The notes beneath the pieces were generated by a model. The model was not told where the DNA came from and made no database searches. It worked only from the letters and a program-made list of their open reading frames with translations. A program made the position numbers and the translations under genes. Shown here one piece after another: positions 48,747-59,674 of a stretch of DNA of 64,000 nt. Within the stretch, counting starts at the first letter, position 1, and every line of letters begins with the position of its first letter. Source of the DNA: Lepus europaeus (taxonomy: Eukaryota; Chordata; Mammalia; Lagomorpha; Leporidae); the NCBI RefSeq assembly GCF_033115175.1, contig NC_084828.1:31494388-31558387 (forward strand). The letters are read 5' to 3'.

Positions 48747-49784
48747 ATGCCAAACAACAAACATAGAAGCCGAGGTAACAAGAGCAAGGAAGATACTATG
48801 ACACCCCCAAGTGAACAAGACACGCCAATGCAAGATTATGAAGATGAAGAGATAGAGGAAATGCAAGAAGCGGATCTCAAAAAATTGATAAGAACATTAA
48901 CAAGTTCTCAAAAACAAATTCTTGAACTACAGAAATCCTTCATGGACAAGATAGAAAATCTCTCCCGTGAAAATGAAATATTAAGGAGGAATCAAAATGA
49001 AATGAAACAACTAGTAGAACAGGAAACTGAGATAGTGACAAAACACCACAATGAAATGAAGAACTCAATAGATCAAATGGCAAACACATTAGAGAGCCTT
49101 AAAAACAGAATGGGTGAAGCAGAAGAGAGAATATCGGACTTAGAAGACAGAGAACAGGAAAGGAAACAGTCAAATCAAAGAAAAGAAGAAGAAATCAGAA
49201 ATCTAAAAAATACTGTCAGGAATCTACAGGATACTATTAAAAAACCCAACATTCGGGTTCTAGGAGTTCCTGAAGGCATGGAAAGGGAGAAAGGATTAGA
49301 AGGCCTTTTTAGTGAGATACTAGAAGAAAATTTCCCAGGTTTGGAGAAGGACAGAGACATCCTAGTACAGGAAGCTCATAGAACCCCTAATAAACATGAC
49401 CAAAAGAGATCCTCACCACGACATGTTGTAATCAAACTCACCACAGTGAAACACAAAGAAAAGATCCTAAAATGTGCAAGAGAGAAACGCCAGATTACTC
49501 TCAGAGGATCTCCAATTAGACTTACAGCTGACTTCTCATCAGAAACCCTGCAAGCCAGGAGAGAATGGCGAGATATAGCCCAGGTACTAAGAGAGAAAAA
49601 CTGCCAGCCCAGAATATTATATCCTGCAAAACTCTCATTTGTGAATGAAGGTGAAATAAAGACCTTTCACAGCAAACAGAAATTGAAAGAATTTGTCGCC
49701 ACTCGTCCAGCCCTGCAAAAGATGCTTAAAGATGTGTTACATACAGAAACACAGAAACACGGTAACCAATATGAAAGAAGGTAA
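48747..49784 (+). CDS. L1 ORF1 protein (RNA-binding trimer), open
   Basis: 345 codons with no stop or frameshift, close to the usual family length (human 338). Residues about 45-160 are a long heptad-rich coiled coil (LSRENEILRRNQNEMKQLVE). An RRM-like domain follows at about 167-260 (NIRVLGVPEGMEREKG, then RHVVIKLTTVKHKEKIL). The C-terminal domain follows (IRLTADFSSETLQARREW; the ARREW block is conserved in mammals). ORF1p coats L1 RNA as trimers, acts as a nucleic acid chaperone in cytoplasmic particles, and is needed in cis. The ATG follows an A-run at the 5'UTR end; ORF2 starts 68 bases after its stop, the usual arrangement. Whether it is expressed cannot be told from sequence. Confidence 0.93.
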   Translation: MPNNKHRSRGNKSKEDTMTPPSEQDTPMQDYEDEEIEEMQEADLKKLIRTLTSSQKQILELQKSFMDKIENLSRENEILRRNQNEMKQLVEQETEIVTKHHNEMKNSIDQMANTLESLKNRMGEAEERISDLEDREQERKQSNQRKEEEIRNLKNTVRNLQDTIKKPNIRVLGVPEGMEREKGLEGLFSEILEENFPGLEKDRDILVQEAHRTPNKHDQKRSSPRHVVIKLTTVKHKEKILKCAREKRQITLRGSPIRLTADFSSETLQARREWRDIAQVLREKNCQPRILYPAKLSFVNEGEIKTFHSKQKLKEFVATRPALQKMLKDVLHTETQKHGNQYERR

Positions 49785-49852
49785 AGGAAGGAAACCTCAC
49801 AGCAAAAGACCACAAGAATCTCAAACCAGATATTAGAAAATATCTTTGGCAA

Positions 49853-52800
49853 ATGGCAGGGCAAAGTTACTCCTTCTCAATAGTCACATTGAATGTTAAT
49901 GGCTTGAACTGTCCAGTTAAAAGACACCGATTGGCTGATTGGGTTAAGGAACAAAACCCATCTTTTTGCTGCTTACAAGAAACTCACCTTTCCAACAATG
50001 ATCCATACAGACTGAAAGTGAAAGGCTGGAAAAAGATATACCATGCCAACAGAAATGAAAAAAGAGCGGGCGTAGCCATCTTAATATCGGACAACATAAA
50101 CTTTACCACAAAAACTGTCAGGAGAGACAAAGAGGGGCACTATTTATTGATTAAGGGATCCATTCAACAGGAAGATATAACAATTATCAATGTATATGCA
50201 CCTAATCACAGGGCACCAGCTTATTTAAAAGACTTGTTAAGGGACTTAAAGGGAGACTTAGACCCCAATACAATAGTACTGGGGGACTTCAATACTCCAC
50301 TCTCAGAGATAGACAGATCAACAGGACAGAAGATCAACAAGGAGACAGCAGATTTAAATGACACTATGCCCAAATGGATCTAACAGATATCTACAGAACA
50401 TTTTATCCTACATCTAAGGACTTTACATTCTTCTCAGCAGTACATGGAACCTTCTCTAGGATTGACCACATACTAGGCCATAAAGCAAGTCTCAGCAAAT
50501 TCAAAAGAATTAGAATCATACCATGCAGCTTCTCAGACCACAAAGGAATGAAATTGGAAATTAGCAACCCGGGAATCCCCAGAGCACGTGCAAACACATG
50601 GAGATTGAACAACATGCTCCTGAATGAACAATGGGTCATAGAAGAAATTAAAAGAGAAATCAAAATTTTTCTGGAAGTAAATGAGGATAACAGCACAACA
50701 TACCAAAACCTATGGGATACAACAAAAGCAGTGTTAAGAGGAAAATTTATATCAATAGGTGCCTACATCAAGAAATTGGAGAGGCACCAAATAGATGAGC
50801 TTTCAAGTCATCTCAAGGATCTAGAAAATCTGTAGCAAACAAAACCCAAACCCAGTAGAAGAAGGGAAATAATTAAAATCAAAGAAGAAATCAACAGGAT
50901 TGAATCCAAAAAAAACATTACAAAAAATCAGCCAAACGAGGAGCTGGTTTTTTGAAAAAATAAACAAAATTGACACCCCATTGGCCCAACTAACTAAAAA
51001 AAGAAGAGAAAAGACCCAAATCAATAGGATCAGAGATGAAAAAGGAAACATAACAACAGACACCACAGAAATAAAAAGAATCATCAGAAATTACTACAAG
51101 GACTTGTATGCCAGCAAACAGGAAAATCTATCAGAAATGGACAGATTCTTGGACACATACAACCTACCTGAATTGAGCCAGGAAGACATAGAAAACCTAA
51201 ACAGACCAATAACTGACACAGAAATTGAAACAGTAATAAAGGCCCTCCCAACAAAGAAAAGCCCAGGGCCAGATGGATTCACTGCTGAGTTCTACCAGAC
51301 ATTTAGAGAAGAACTAACTCCAATTCTTCTCAAACTATTCAGAACAATCGAAAAAGAGGGAATCCTCCCAAATTCATTCTATGAAGCCAGCATCACCTTA
51401 ATTCCTAAGCCGGAAAAAGATGCAGCATTGAAAGAGAATTACAGACCAATATCCCTGATGAACATAGATGCAAAAATCCTCAATAAAATTCTGGCCAATA
51501 GAATGCAACAACACATCAGAAAGATCATCCACCCAGACCAAGTGGGATTTATCCCTGGTATGCAAGAATGGTTCAACGTCCGCAAAACAATCAACGTAAT
51601 ACTCTACATTAACAGGCTGCAGAAGAAAAACCATATGATTCTCTCAATAGACGCAGAGAAAGCATTTGATAAAATACAACACCCTTTCATGATGAAAACT
51701 CTAAGCAAACTGGGTATGGAAGGAACATTCCTCAATACAATCAAAGTGATTCATGAAAAACCCACACCCAACATCCTATTGAATGGGGAAAAGTTGGAAG
51801 CATTTCCACTGAGATCTGGTACCAGACAGGGATGCCCACTCTCACCACTGCTATTCAATATAGTTCTGGAAGTTTTAGCCAGAGCTATTAGGCAAGAAAA
51901 AGGAATTAAAGGGATACAAATCGGGAAGGAAGAACTCAAACTATCCCTCTTTGCAGATGATATGATTCTTTATTTAGGGGACCCAAAGAACTCTACTAAG
52001 AGACTACTGGAACTCATCGAAGAGTTTGGCAAAGTAGCAGGATATAAAATCAATGCACAAAAATCAACAGCCTTTGTATACACAGGCAATGCCACGGCTG
52101 AGGAAGAACTTCTAAGATAAATCCCATTCACAATAGCTACAAAAACAATCAAATACCTTGGAATAAACTTAACCAAGGACATTAAAGATCTCTACGATGA
52201 AAACTACAAAACCTTAAAGAAAGAAATAGAAGAGGATACCAAAAAATGGAGAAATCTTCCATGCTCATGGACTGGAAGAATCAATATCATCAAAATGTCT
52301 ATTCTCCCAAAAGCAATTTATACATTCAATGCAATACCAATCAAGATACCAAAGACATTCTTCTCAGATCTGGAAAAAATGATGCTGAAATTCATATGGA
52401 GACACAGAAGACCTCGAATAGCCAAAGCAATCTAGTACAACAAAAACAAAGCCGGAGGCATCACAATTCCAGATTTCAGGGCATACTACAGGGCAGTTGT
52501 TATCAAAACAGCATGGTACTGGTACAGAAACAGATGGATAGACCAATGGAACAGAATAGAAACACCAGAAATCAATCCAAACATCTACAGCCAACTTATA
52601 TTTGATCAAAGATCCAAAACTCATCCCTGGAATAAGGACAGCCTATTCAATAAATGGTGCTGGGAAAATTGGATTTCCATGTGCAGAAGCTTGAAGCAAG
52701 ACCCATAACTTTCACCTTACACAAAAATTCACTCAACGTGGATTAAAGACTTAAATCTACGACCCGAAACCATCAAATTATTAGAGAGCATTGGAGAAAC

Positions 52801-53677
52801 CCTGCAAGATATAGGCACAGGCAAAGACTTCTTGGAAAAGACCCCAGGAGCACAGGCAGTCAAAACCAAAATTAACATTTGGGATTGCATCAAATTGAGA
52901 AGTTTCTGTACTTCAAAAGAAATAGTCAGGAAAGTGAAGAGGCAACCGACAGAATGGGAAAAAATATTTGCAAACTATACTACAGATAAAGGGTTGATAA
53001 CCAGAATCTACAAAGAAATCAAGAAAATCCACAACAACAGAACAAACAACCCACTGAAGAGATGGGCCAAGGACCTCAATAGACATTTTTCAAAAGAGGA
53101 AATCCAAATGGCCAACAGACACATGAAAAAATGTTCAAGATCACTAGCAATCAGAGAAATGCAAATCAAAACCACAATGAGGTTTCACCTCACCCCGGTG
53201 AGAATGGCTCACATCCAGAAATCTACCAACAACAGATGCTGGAGAGGATGTGGGGAAAAAGGGACACTAACCCACTGTTGGTGGGAATGCAAACTGGTTA
53301 AGCCACTATGGAAGTCAGTCTGGAGATTCCTCAGAAACCTGAACATAACCCTACCATACAACCCAGCCATCCCACTCCTTGGAATTTACCCAAAGGAAAT
53401 TAATCTGACTAATAAAAAAGCCATCTGCACATTAATGTTTATTGCAGCTCAATTCACAATAGCTAAGACCTGGAACCAACCCAAATGCCCATCAACAGTA
53501 GACTGGATAAAGAAATTATGGGACATATACTCCATAGAATACTATACAGCAGTAAGGAAAAATGAAGCCCAGTCATTTGCAACAAGATGGAGATATCTGG
53601 AAAGCATCATGCTGAGTGAATTAAGCCAGTCCCAAAGAGACAAATATCATTTGTTTTCCCTGATCGGTGACAACTGA
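49853..53677 (+). pseudogene. L1 ORF2 (endonuclease, reverse transcriptase), broken
   Basis: The start MAGQSYSFSIVTLNVNGLN opens the APE-type endonuclease (LNVNGLN, CCLQETHLS, INVYAPNH, VLGDFNTPL, then SDHKGMKLEI). Then come a linker and the reverse transcriptase ([42 protein letters not shown]). Last is the Cys-rich end ([18 protein letters not shown], a CCHC pattern), stopping after LFSLIGDN. It is interrupted by a 1-base shift near 50365, a stop at 50833-50835, a 1-base shift back in the A-run near 50910, and stops at 52118, 52433 and 52706. The function in intact copies is nicking at TTTT/AA-like sites and target-primed reverse transcription. As shown, it cannot yield a full protein. Confidence 0.95.
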
Positions 53678-55129
53678 GCACCAAAGGGGAAACCTGTTGA
53701 AGTGAAATGGACACTATAAGAAACAATGACCTGATCAGCTTTTGTCCTGACTCTAGATGTACAATGTAATACTTTATCCTTTTTAGTATTTGTTGTTGTT
53801 GTTGTTGTTGTTGTTCTAGTACTAGTGGTTGAACTCAGTAATTAACACACAATTATTCTTAGGTGTTTAAATTTTAACTGAAAAGTGATCCCTGTTAAAT
53901 TTCAGAGTGGAAAAAGAGAGGGAGGAGATGCACAATTTGGGACATGTACAATCAGTCTTGCCCCAAATGATGGAGTTAGAAATGTGCCAGGGGATTCCAA
54001 TACAATCCCATCAAGGTGGCATGTACCAATGCCATCTCACTAGTCCAAGTGATCAATTTCAGTACACATTCGATGGCTTGGATAGGTCTAAGAAACAAAG
54101 GGATCACACAAACAAGACAAGTGTCTGCTAATACTAACTGATAGAATCAAAAAGGGAGACAAAGATCCAGCATGGGAAGTGGGATACACAGCAGACTCAT
54201 AGAATGGCAGATGTCCTAAACAACACTCTGGCCTCAGAATCAGCCTTAAGGCATTCGGACCTGGCTGAAGAGCCCATGAGAGTATTGTAGGCATGGAAAG
54301 CCAAGATACCATGGAAAAGAAAAAAAAGAAGAAGACCTAAATGAAAGATCTCTGTGAGTGAGATCCCAGTGGAAAGAACGGGGCCATCAAAGAAGGAGGT
54401 ACCTTTCTCTGAAGGGAGGAGTGAACTTCCACTTTGACTGTGACCCTATCGGAATAAGATCAAAGTCAGCGAACCCCAAAGGCTTTCATAGCCCTGGCAA
54501 CTCATGACTAGAGCCTAGGGAGATTACTGACGCCATGAACAGGAGTGTCAAATTGTTAAGTCAGCAACAGGAGTCACTGTGTACTTACATCCCATGTGGG
54601 ATCTGTCCTTAATGTGTTGTCTAATGTGCAGTGATGCTATAACTAGTACTGAAACAGTATTTTTACACTTTGTGTTTCTGCGTGGGTACAAACTGATGAG
54701 ATCTTTACTAATTATATACTGAATCGATCTTCTGTATATAAAGATAATTGGAAATGAAAAAAAAAACCTGGTGTTAAATTGGAAACGGCATAGAAAATTA
54801 ATTAATTTTTAAAAAATATTATGTAGGATTTCTGCCTTTAGTGTGCTGTACACTCTTATTTAATGCTATAACTAGTACTCCAACAGTATTTTTTTTTTTC
54901 ACTTTGTGTTGCTATATGGGGGCAAACTGTTGAAATCGTTACCTAATATATACTAAACTGATCTTTTGTATATAAAGAGAATTGAAAATAAATCATGATG
55001 TGATTGGAAGGGGAGAGGGAGTGGGAAAGGGGAGGGTTGTGGGTGGGAGGGAAGTTTTGGGAGGGGGAAGCCATTGTAACCCATAAGCTGTACTTTGGAA
55101 ATTTATATTCATTAAATAAAATTTTAATA
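53678..55129 (+). repeat. L1 composite 3'UTR with two 3' ends in series
   Basis: The first 3' end (A-type: TGTCTAATGTGCAGTGATGC, ACTGAAACAG, AATCGATCTTCTGTATATAA) finishes at about 54757 with GAAATG plus an A10 run. After a spacer (CCTGGTGTTAAATTGGAAAC onward) a second 3' end starts at about 54820. This one is B-type: GTGTGCTGTACACTCTTATT, ACTCCAACAG, AAACTGATCTTTTGTATATA. It runs through the G-rich tract at 55009-55070 into the final tail. (GTT)n lies at 53791-53815. The same layout occurs at 19349-19983. Confidence 0.92.
55009..55070 (+). repeat. G-rich purine tract of L1 3'UTR (G-quadruplex candidate)
   Basis: Many runs of three to five G's in about 60 bases (AGGGGAGAGGGAGTGGGAAA, then GGGAGGGAAG). 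The tract recurs in every L1 3' end here (about 18.0, 19.86, 22.58, 22.97, 31.49, 43.11 and 55.01 kb). Purine-rich 3'UTR tracts are conserved in mammalian L1s. Confidence 0.85.
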
Positions 55130-55151
55130 AAAAATAAACTTCAATAACAGT

Positions 55152-55495
55152 TCTTTTTTAAAGATTGGTTTATTTATTTACTTTTAAGTTTTTTTTTTAA
55201 TATTTGTTTATTTCAAAGGCAGAGTTACAGAGAGGCAGAGGCAGAGAGAGAGGTCTTCAATCTGCTGGTTCACTCCCCAGATGGCCACAACAGCCGGAAT
55301 TAGGTCAATCTGAAGCCAGGAGCCAGGATCTTTCTCCGGGTCTCCCATGTGGGCACTTGGGCCATCTTCTACTGCTTTCCCAGGCCAAAGCAGAGAGCCA
55401 GATCGGAATAGAGCAGCCGAGACTCAAACCAGCTCCCATATGGGATGCCAGCACTGCAGGCAGTGGCTTTACCTGCTACCCCACAGTGCTGGCTC
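55152..55495 (-). mobile_element. C-repeat SINE, antisense, abutting the full-length L1
   Basis: TTTTTTAAAGATTGGTTTAT, CAATCTGCTGGTTCACTCCC, body, and CCACAGTGCTGGCTCC. TCAATAACA occurs at 55141-55149 and about 55497. The left copy overlaps the L1 right-hand duplication, so the two insertions used nearly the same site. Confidence 0.9.
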
Positions 55496-55659
55496 CTCAA
55501 TAACATTTATGATATCAAAATTATTAATGCAACATTTTTGAAAGAACAGTTTAAAAAGTACAAGACCTACTTGTGCTTATAGGATTTTATCATTTTCCTG
55601 GAAACCTAACACAGTTCCTGGCAGAGTATAAGCCCTTAAGTATATGAGTCTTTTCTTTT

Positions 55660-55985
55660 TGTAAGATTTATTTATTTATTTGAAAGGCAGAGTTACAGAG
55701 GGGAGCGGGGAGAGACAGAGAGAGAAATCTTCCATCTGCCAGTTCACTCCCCAGATAGCCGCAATGACCAGGGATGGGCCAGGCCGAAGCCAGGAGCCAG
55801 GAGCTTCACCCAGGTCCCCTACATGGGCGCAGGGGTCCAAGGACTTGGGCCATCTTCCCCTGCTTTCCCAGGCATTAGCAAGAGCTGGACTTGAGGTGGA
55901 ACAGCTGGGACACGAACTGGAGCCCATATGGGATGCCAGTATCATATGCTATTGCATTACCCACTATGCCACAATGCTAGCTCAC
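55660..55985 (-). mobile_element. C-repeat SINE, antisense
   Basis: AAGATTTATTTATTTATTTG, CATCTGCCAGTTCACTCCCC, body, CACTATGCCACAATGCTAGC. Confidence 0.9.
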
Positions 55986-56007
55986 CTCCCACCCACCTCT
56001 CCCTTTT

Positions 56008-56092
56008 TTCAAGATTTTTTTTGTTTTGTTTTGTTTGAAAATCAAAGTTACAGAGAAACAGGGAAAGACAGAGAGAAAGAGAGAGGTATATG
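56008..56092 (-). mobile_element. C-repeat SINE tail fragment, antisense
   Basis: Only the A-tail complement and GA-rich block remain (TTTGAAAATCAAAGTTACAG, GACAGAGAGAAAGAGAGAGG). Confidence 0.65.
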
Positions 56093-56184
56093 AGGCTAAT
56101 TAAGATTTTGGAATTAAAACCCCAGGAATAAGAATAGCACAGTCGGTTGTGCAATAACCCCCCGTGCCCACCCCAAATGCTTGT

Positions 56185-56591
56185 GCATACCAAACCCTGG
56201 GATCTACAAATGAATGTTCCCTTATATGAAATAGGGACTTTGCAGCTGTGATTAGATTGAGAATCTTTGGGATTAGGCTTGTCCCAGATTACTGTGGTTG
56301 GCGTAGTGTAACAGAACGTTCCTTAGAAGTGATCTTCAAGAAGAATCAAAAGCAGAGGAGAAAGTGGTGTGATGATGGAATCAGGGATTGTAGTAATGCA
56401 CTTCAGTGCGTAAACTAAGAAACACAGATGGCTACCAGAATTGCGAAAAGACAAGACCACTGGTACTGCCCTAAGCCTTAGGAAGGAGTCAGCCCTACTG
56501 ACTGAGCTTAGTGAAACTGACTTTCAACTTAAAGACAAATAAAAATGTTTTGCTAAATCTGTGCTAATTTATCACAGTGGCAATAGAAAAC

Positions 56592-56600
<9 letters not shown>
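56185..56600 (+). repeat. MLT1-like MaLR LTR fossil
   Basis: AATGTTCCCTTATATGAAAT, GACTTTGCAGCTGTGATTAG, GTGGTGTGATGATGGAATCA and GTGGCAATAGAAAACTAAGA follow MLT1 order (ERVL-MaLR). Old; the right edge meets (GA)n. Confidence 0.65.

Positions 56601-56627
<27 letters not shown>
56593..56627. repeat. (GA)n microsatellite
   Basis: An uninterrupted run of GA units (AAGAGAGAGAGAGAGAGAGA at its start) directly after the LTR fossil. Confidence 0.95.
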
Positions 56628-56628
<1 letters not shown>

Positions 56629-56687
56629 ACCCTGAAGATGGCAGAGATAAAACCCTAGGGAAGATCCACCTTTAGAAATAAGGGCAG

Positions 56688-57012
56688 GGGGCCGGTGCTA
56701 TGGCATAGCAGGTAAAGCCACCACCTGCAGTGCCTGCATCCCATATGGGTGCCAGCTTGAGTCCTGGCTGCTCCACTTTCTATCCAGCTCTCTGTTATGG
56801 CCTAGGAAAGCAGTGGAAGATGGCTCAAGTCCTTGGGCCCTTGCATCCACGAGGGAAACCCGGAGGAAGCTCCTGGTTATTGGCTTTGGATGGGTGCAGC
56901 TCTGGCTGTTGTGGCCATTTGAGGAGTGAACCAGTGGATGGAAAACCTCTCTTTCTCTTTGCCTCTCCTTCTCTCTCTGTGTAACTCTGATTTTAACAAA
57001 TTTTTTTTAAAA
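56688..57012 (+). mobile_element. C-repeat SINE, common subtype, sense
   Basis: GGGGGCCGGTGCTATGGCAT head, CAGCTTGAGTCCTGGCTGC, GGAGTGAACCAGTGGATGGA, CTCTGTGTAACTCTGATTTT tail. Confidence 0.92.
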
Positions 57013-57429
57013 GAAATAATGGCAGCAGAATGAACTAGTCAGAATACACCAGAGAACAAAACAGGGAGGAAGTGGAATCACAGTACCTAAGACAGATTAC
57101 AGTTCCAGGAGAATAGATCTTGTTCTTCAGCATGGTTAGAGTCCCTGGGGTCTATCCTGGATAAGGAGAGCAGGTGAAACAGGAGGAGCTGGCAGACTAG
57201 AGACTTGGAGTCTGAGTAACTAGAGGTTGGCAGGGTGACAGGAGACTGAGAGCAGTGGGAGCACCGGGTCAAGACATCTGGATGGTAAGGGCTGTTGCTA
57301 TGTGACATACATTATTAAAGCGTAAGATTTTGAAGGTGGATGGTAATTTGGCATGGAAAATGATGTAGTGACCAGGATCTGATAGGATATTATCTTTGTT
57401 CAAATTTTTCATTTTCTTCAGTATAGTGT
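57013..57429. other. Unassigned interval
   Basis: Nothing was recognised. Confidence 0.5.
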
Positions 57430-58110
57430 GGGTGACACTACACTGCTTTTTCTGTGATCCACCCTTTCTCACCTCCAAACTGCAGTCTAGGTACCATATT
57501 ATCTAGCCAATGTTCTGTAGACCTAGGAAGTTCCTGGCCAGCTGGGAGGCGGGGAGGTGGGCATGCACCTGGGAGGGCTCAGATGCTGAGGGATGCGGGC
57601 TGTGCAGCAGCTCTGCACACCACTCTCTCCTTTGCCAGCCTTCAGGGTTCACTTCTCCTGGAGGAGGAAGCTGCCAAGGAGGTGTCTTTCACTGTGCATC
57701 CCAAGATGCATAGATCCCTTCTGTCTGTCAGCGGAGCCTTGCAGTTCAGTGTCCCTGACTGCATTCACATCTCCCTGGAGCCCTCTCCCCTAGTGTTGAA
57801 TCATCAGGTAACAGTTGACTGAGAACATCTTTCATATAACATCAGGGAGTACTGACAGGCTCTTGCTGAGGGTGGGGTCATGGTTGGAAGCTGAGCTCTT
57901 TGTGTGTACTTCTTCCTTCTTCTCCAGAATCATGATTGCTTCCTTTGCGCTGGTTTATTCACTTGCAATATGTTTTTCTCTTGTTTTGTTTGGCAGCTGT
58001 TGCTACTGTCTTACCGTTGATTTGTTTTTCTCTTTTCTTTGCTCATTTTATTAAATTCTATGGGAGGGGAATTAAATGTTGTAGTCCACCATCTTGACCT
58101 GACCTGGAAG
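57430..58110 (-). mobile_element. Possible old L1 5'UTR fragment, antisense
   Basis: GC-richer than its surroundings. Its character resembles the antisense L1 5'UTR at 27.7-28.7 kb, and the right end TAGTCCACCATCTTGACCTG resembles an inverted L1 start. No protein-level support; a 122-codon plus-strand frame at 57454-57822 has no family match. Low confidence. Confidence 0.3.
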
Positions 58111-59083
58111 ATTATCACCAGTAATAGTTCAGTGGCTTCTTTTACTCATTATGTAGAGGAAAAAAAGTCTGTCTACAAAAATGATATTTCAGATGTAGGG
58201 TTATTTGTATGGAGTTGAGTTTATTACAGATAGTGCTAGAACTAACTTGTGTTTTTAATTTCCCCAAAATGCCTTGATTGTGTGGCGATAAGAGCAATAA
58301 ATATCAAATATAAATAAGTACTTGCATCTTACAACTAATTTATAAATATTTTACATGTACTGTGACCATATTTATTTATACACAGATAATACATAGTCAG
58401 ACCATCTGTACCTATGAAAACTGTTGACCATATAAAGTTCTAATTCATAGGCATAAGATGTTTCTTCTTATTGCTTTATTTTCCTTGGTATCCTTTCCTG
58501 TAATTATTTTCTTAACTCATGGCAGTCAGTTCTGCTTTAAGGCAAAAGCCAAGGAAATGCAGCTTTTGAGTTTATGCCAGAACTTTTTCTGCTTTGGAGA
58601 AAGATAATATTTATAACTGTATATTCCGATTTTTATTAATCTAATATTCTGTTAGAAACTGTTGCTTATTCTTGCTAATTTTCACACAAGCATATATGAA
58701 ACTAAAAAGCAAACAAAATACTACAATCACAATACCCACATTATATGAACAATGTCCAAGAGAATTCATGTAGATGCCAGTACTATACGCAATTTATATG
58801 TAATTCAACTCAAGATTGCTATATCATCTTCTTTAGCTGATACATCCTTGAAAAGTATGGATGTTTCAGCAAAAATTGAGTAAGAGTCAAATGAGAATAT
58901 TTGACAGTCATGAGACATAACTATACTGTATAAACACACAGAGTAAATTAGATGCAAACAACGATAGTAGAAAAGAAAATTCATCTTGAAAACTAACTAA
59001 CTTCTCTAAATTGAGTTAGTAAGGTGACAGTGATGCTAGAAATATCTTGTGATTTTCATCTTGCACTGCTTCCTCTCTCTTAC
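58111..59083. other. Unassigned AT-rich interval
   Basis: No repeat was recognised. It would be intronic if the exon-like segments to the right are real. A short minus-strand frame at about 58870-58820 ends in a stop and is acidic, but its phase does not connect with the 59.1-kb segment. Confidence 0.4.
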
Positions 59084-59121
59084 ATAAAATCATTTCTGCA
59101 TATTCTAATATCTCATCAGTT
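59084..59121 (-). other. Exon-like segment (candidate exon 2)
   Basis: On the minus strand it follows a pyrimidine-rich acceptor, GGTTATTCCTTTATAG. It codes TDEILEYAEMIL and ends at a strong donor, T/GTAAGA. Its first base completes the Lys codon left open by the segment at 59675-59906, so the two join in phase. A 38-base exon is small. The host gene is not recognised. Inference only; chance is possible. Confidence 0.3.
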
Positions 59122-59674
59122 CTATAAAGGAATAACCAATAAAAATTCCTTTCGTTTATTTTTGTTGTTATGAGAAGCAAAATAGCTGCAAGCCAAGTCT
59201 GATTTATTTCATTAAAATTATTTGAATTCACACCAACATGCATTAAACTGACACTGTGTGTAAACTATAAAAATTATAATTTTATTCTAGCCTCTGATTA
59301 TCGATATCTGGAATTAGTAATAAGAGCAATCAGGAAGTCCAATAACTTCTAGACATCACATGTTAGCCTATGGAAAGTTCCAATGGAACAGCGGCTAATT
59401 CCAGATGTGTTTTATCTTCAGATGGATGTTTACCTTCTATTTACAAGGACGAGAAGTCATCTGAATGAAGGCTCCTCATAGAATCCAAGGTGGCTCCATC
59501 TTCCTTCATTCTCTTGGGCAATCCATTTGCCCATATTACTAACACTTTCTTAATGCATCATGAGTAAAGAGTTGCAATTTGATAAAGTTGTTTCTCTTAT
59601 TATTAGGCTGTTACTCACTGTGGTAAGAATACATTAGTTCTAGTGTCTAAGTCCTACAGATAGGTAAACATTAC

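Larger units (their letters stand above)
48133..55129 (+). mobile_element. Full-length L1 LINE with 14-bp target duplication
   Basis: About 7.0 kb, beginning with the canonical L1 start GGGGGGAGGAGCCAAGATGT and ending in an A-rich tail. AAAAATAAACTTCA is exactly repeated at 48119-48132 and 55130-55143. Parts: 5'UTR 48133-48746, ORF1 48747-49784, ORF2 49853-53677, composite 3'UTR 53678-55129. Identical flanking repeats and an open ORF1 suggest a fairly recent insertion, but ORF2 is broken, so it cannot move by itself now. The longest and best-preserved element in the window. Confidence 0.96.

Noticed and set aside
53678-55129. Interpretation of the composite L1 end as two separate L1 insertions at this site
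   Set aside because: The same junction and spacer occur at 19.6 kb with different flanks, and a single duplication encloses the whole element here.
57454-57822. 122-codon plus-strand frame in GC-richer sequence
   Set aside because: Three overlapping frames are open at once, no domain is seen, and the region resembles an L1 5'UTR relic.
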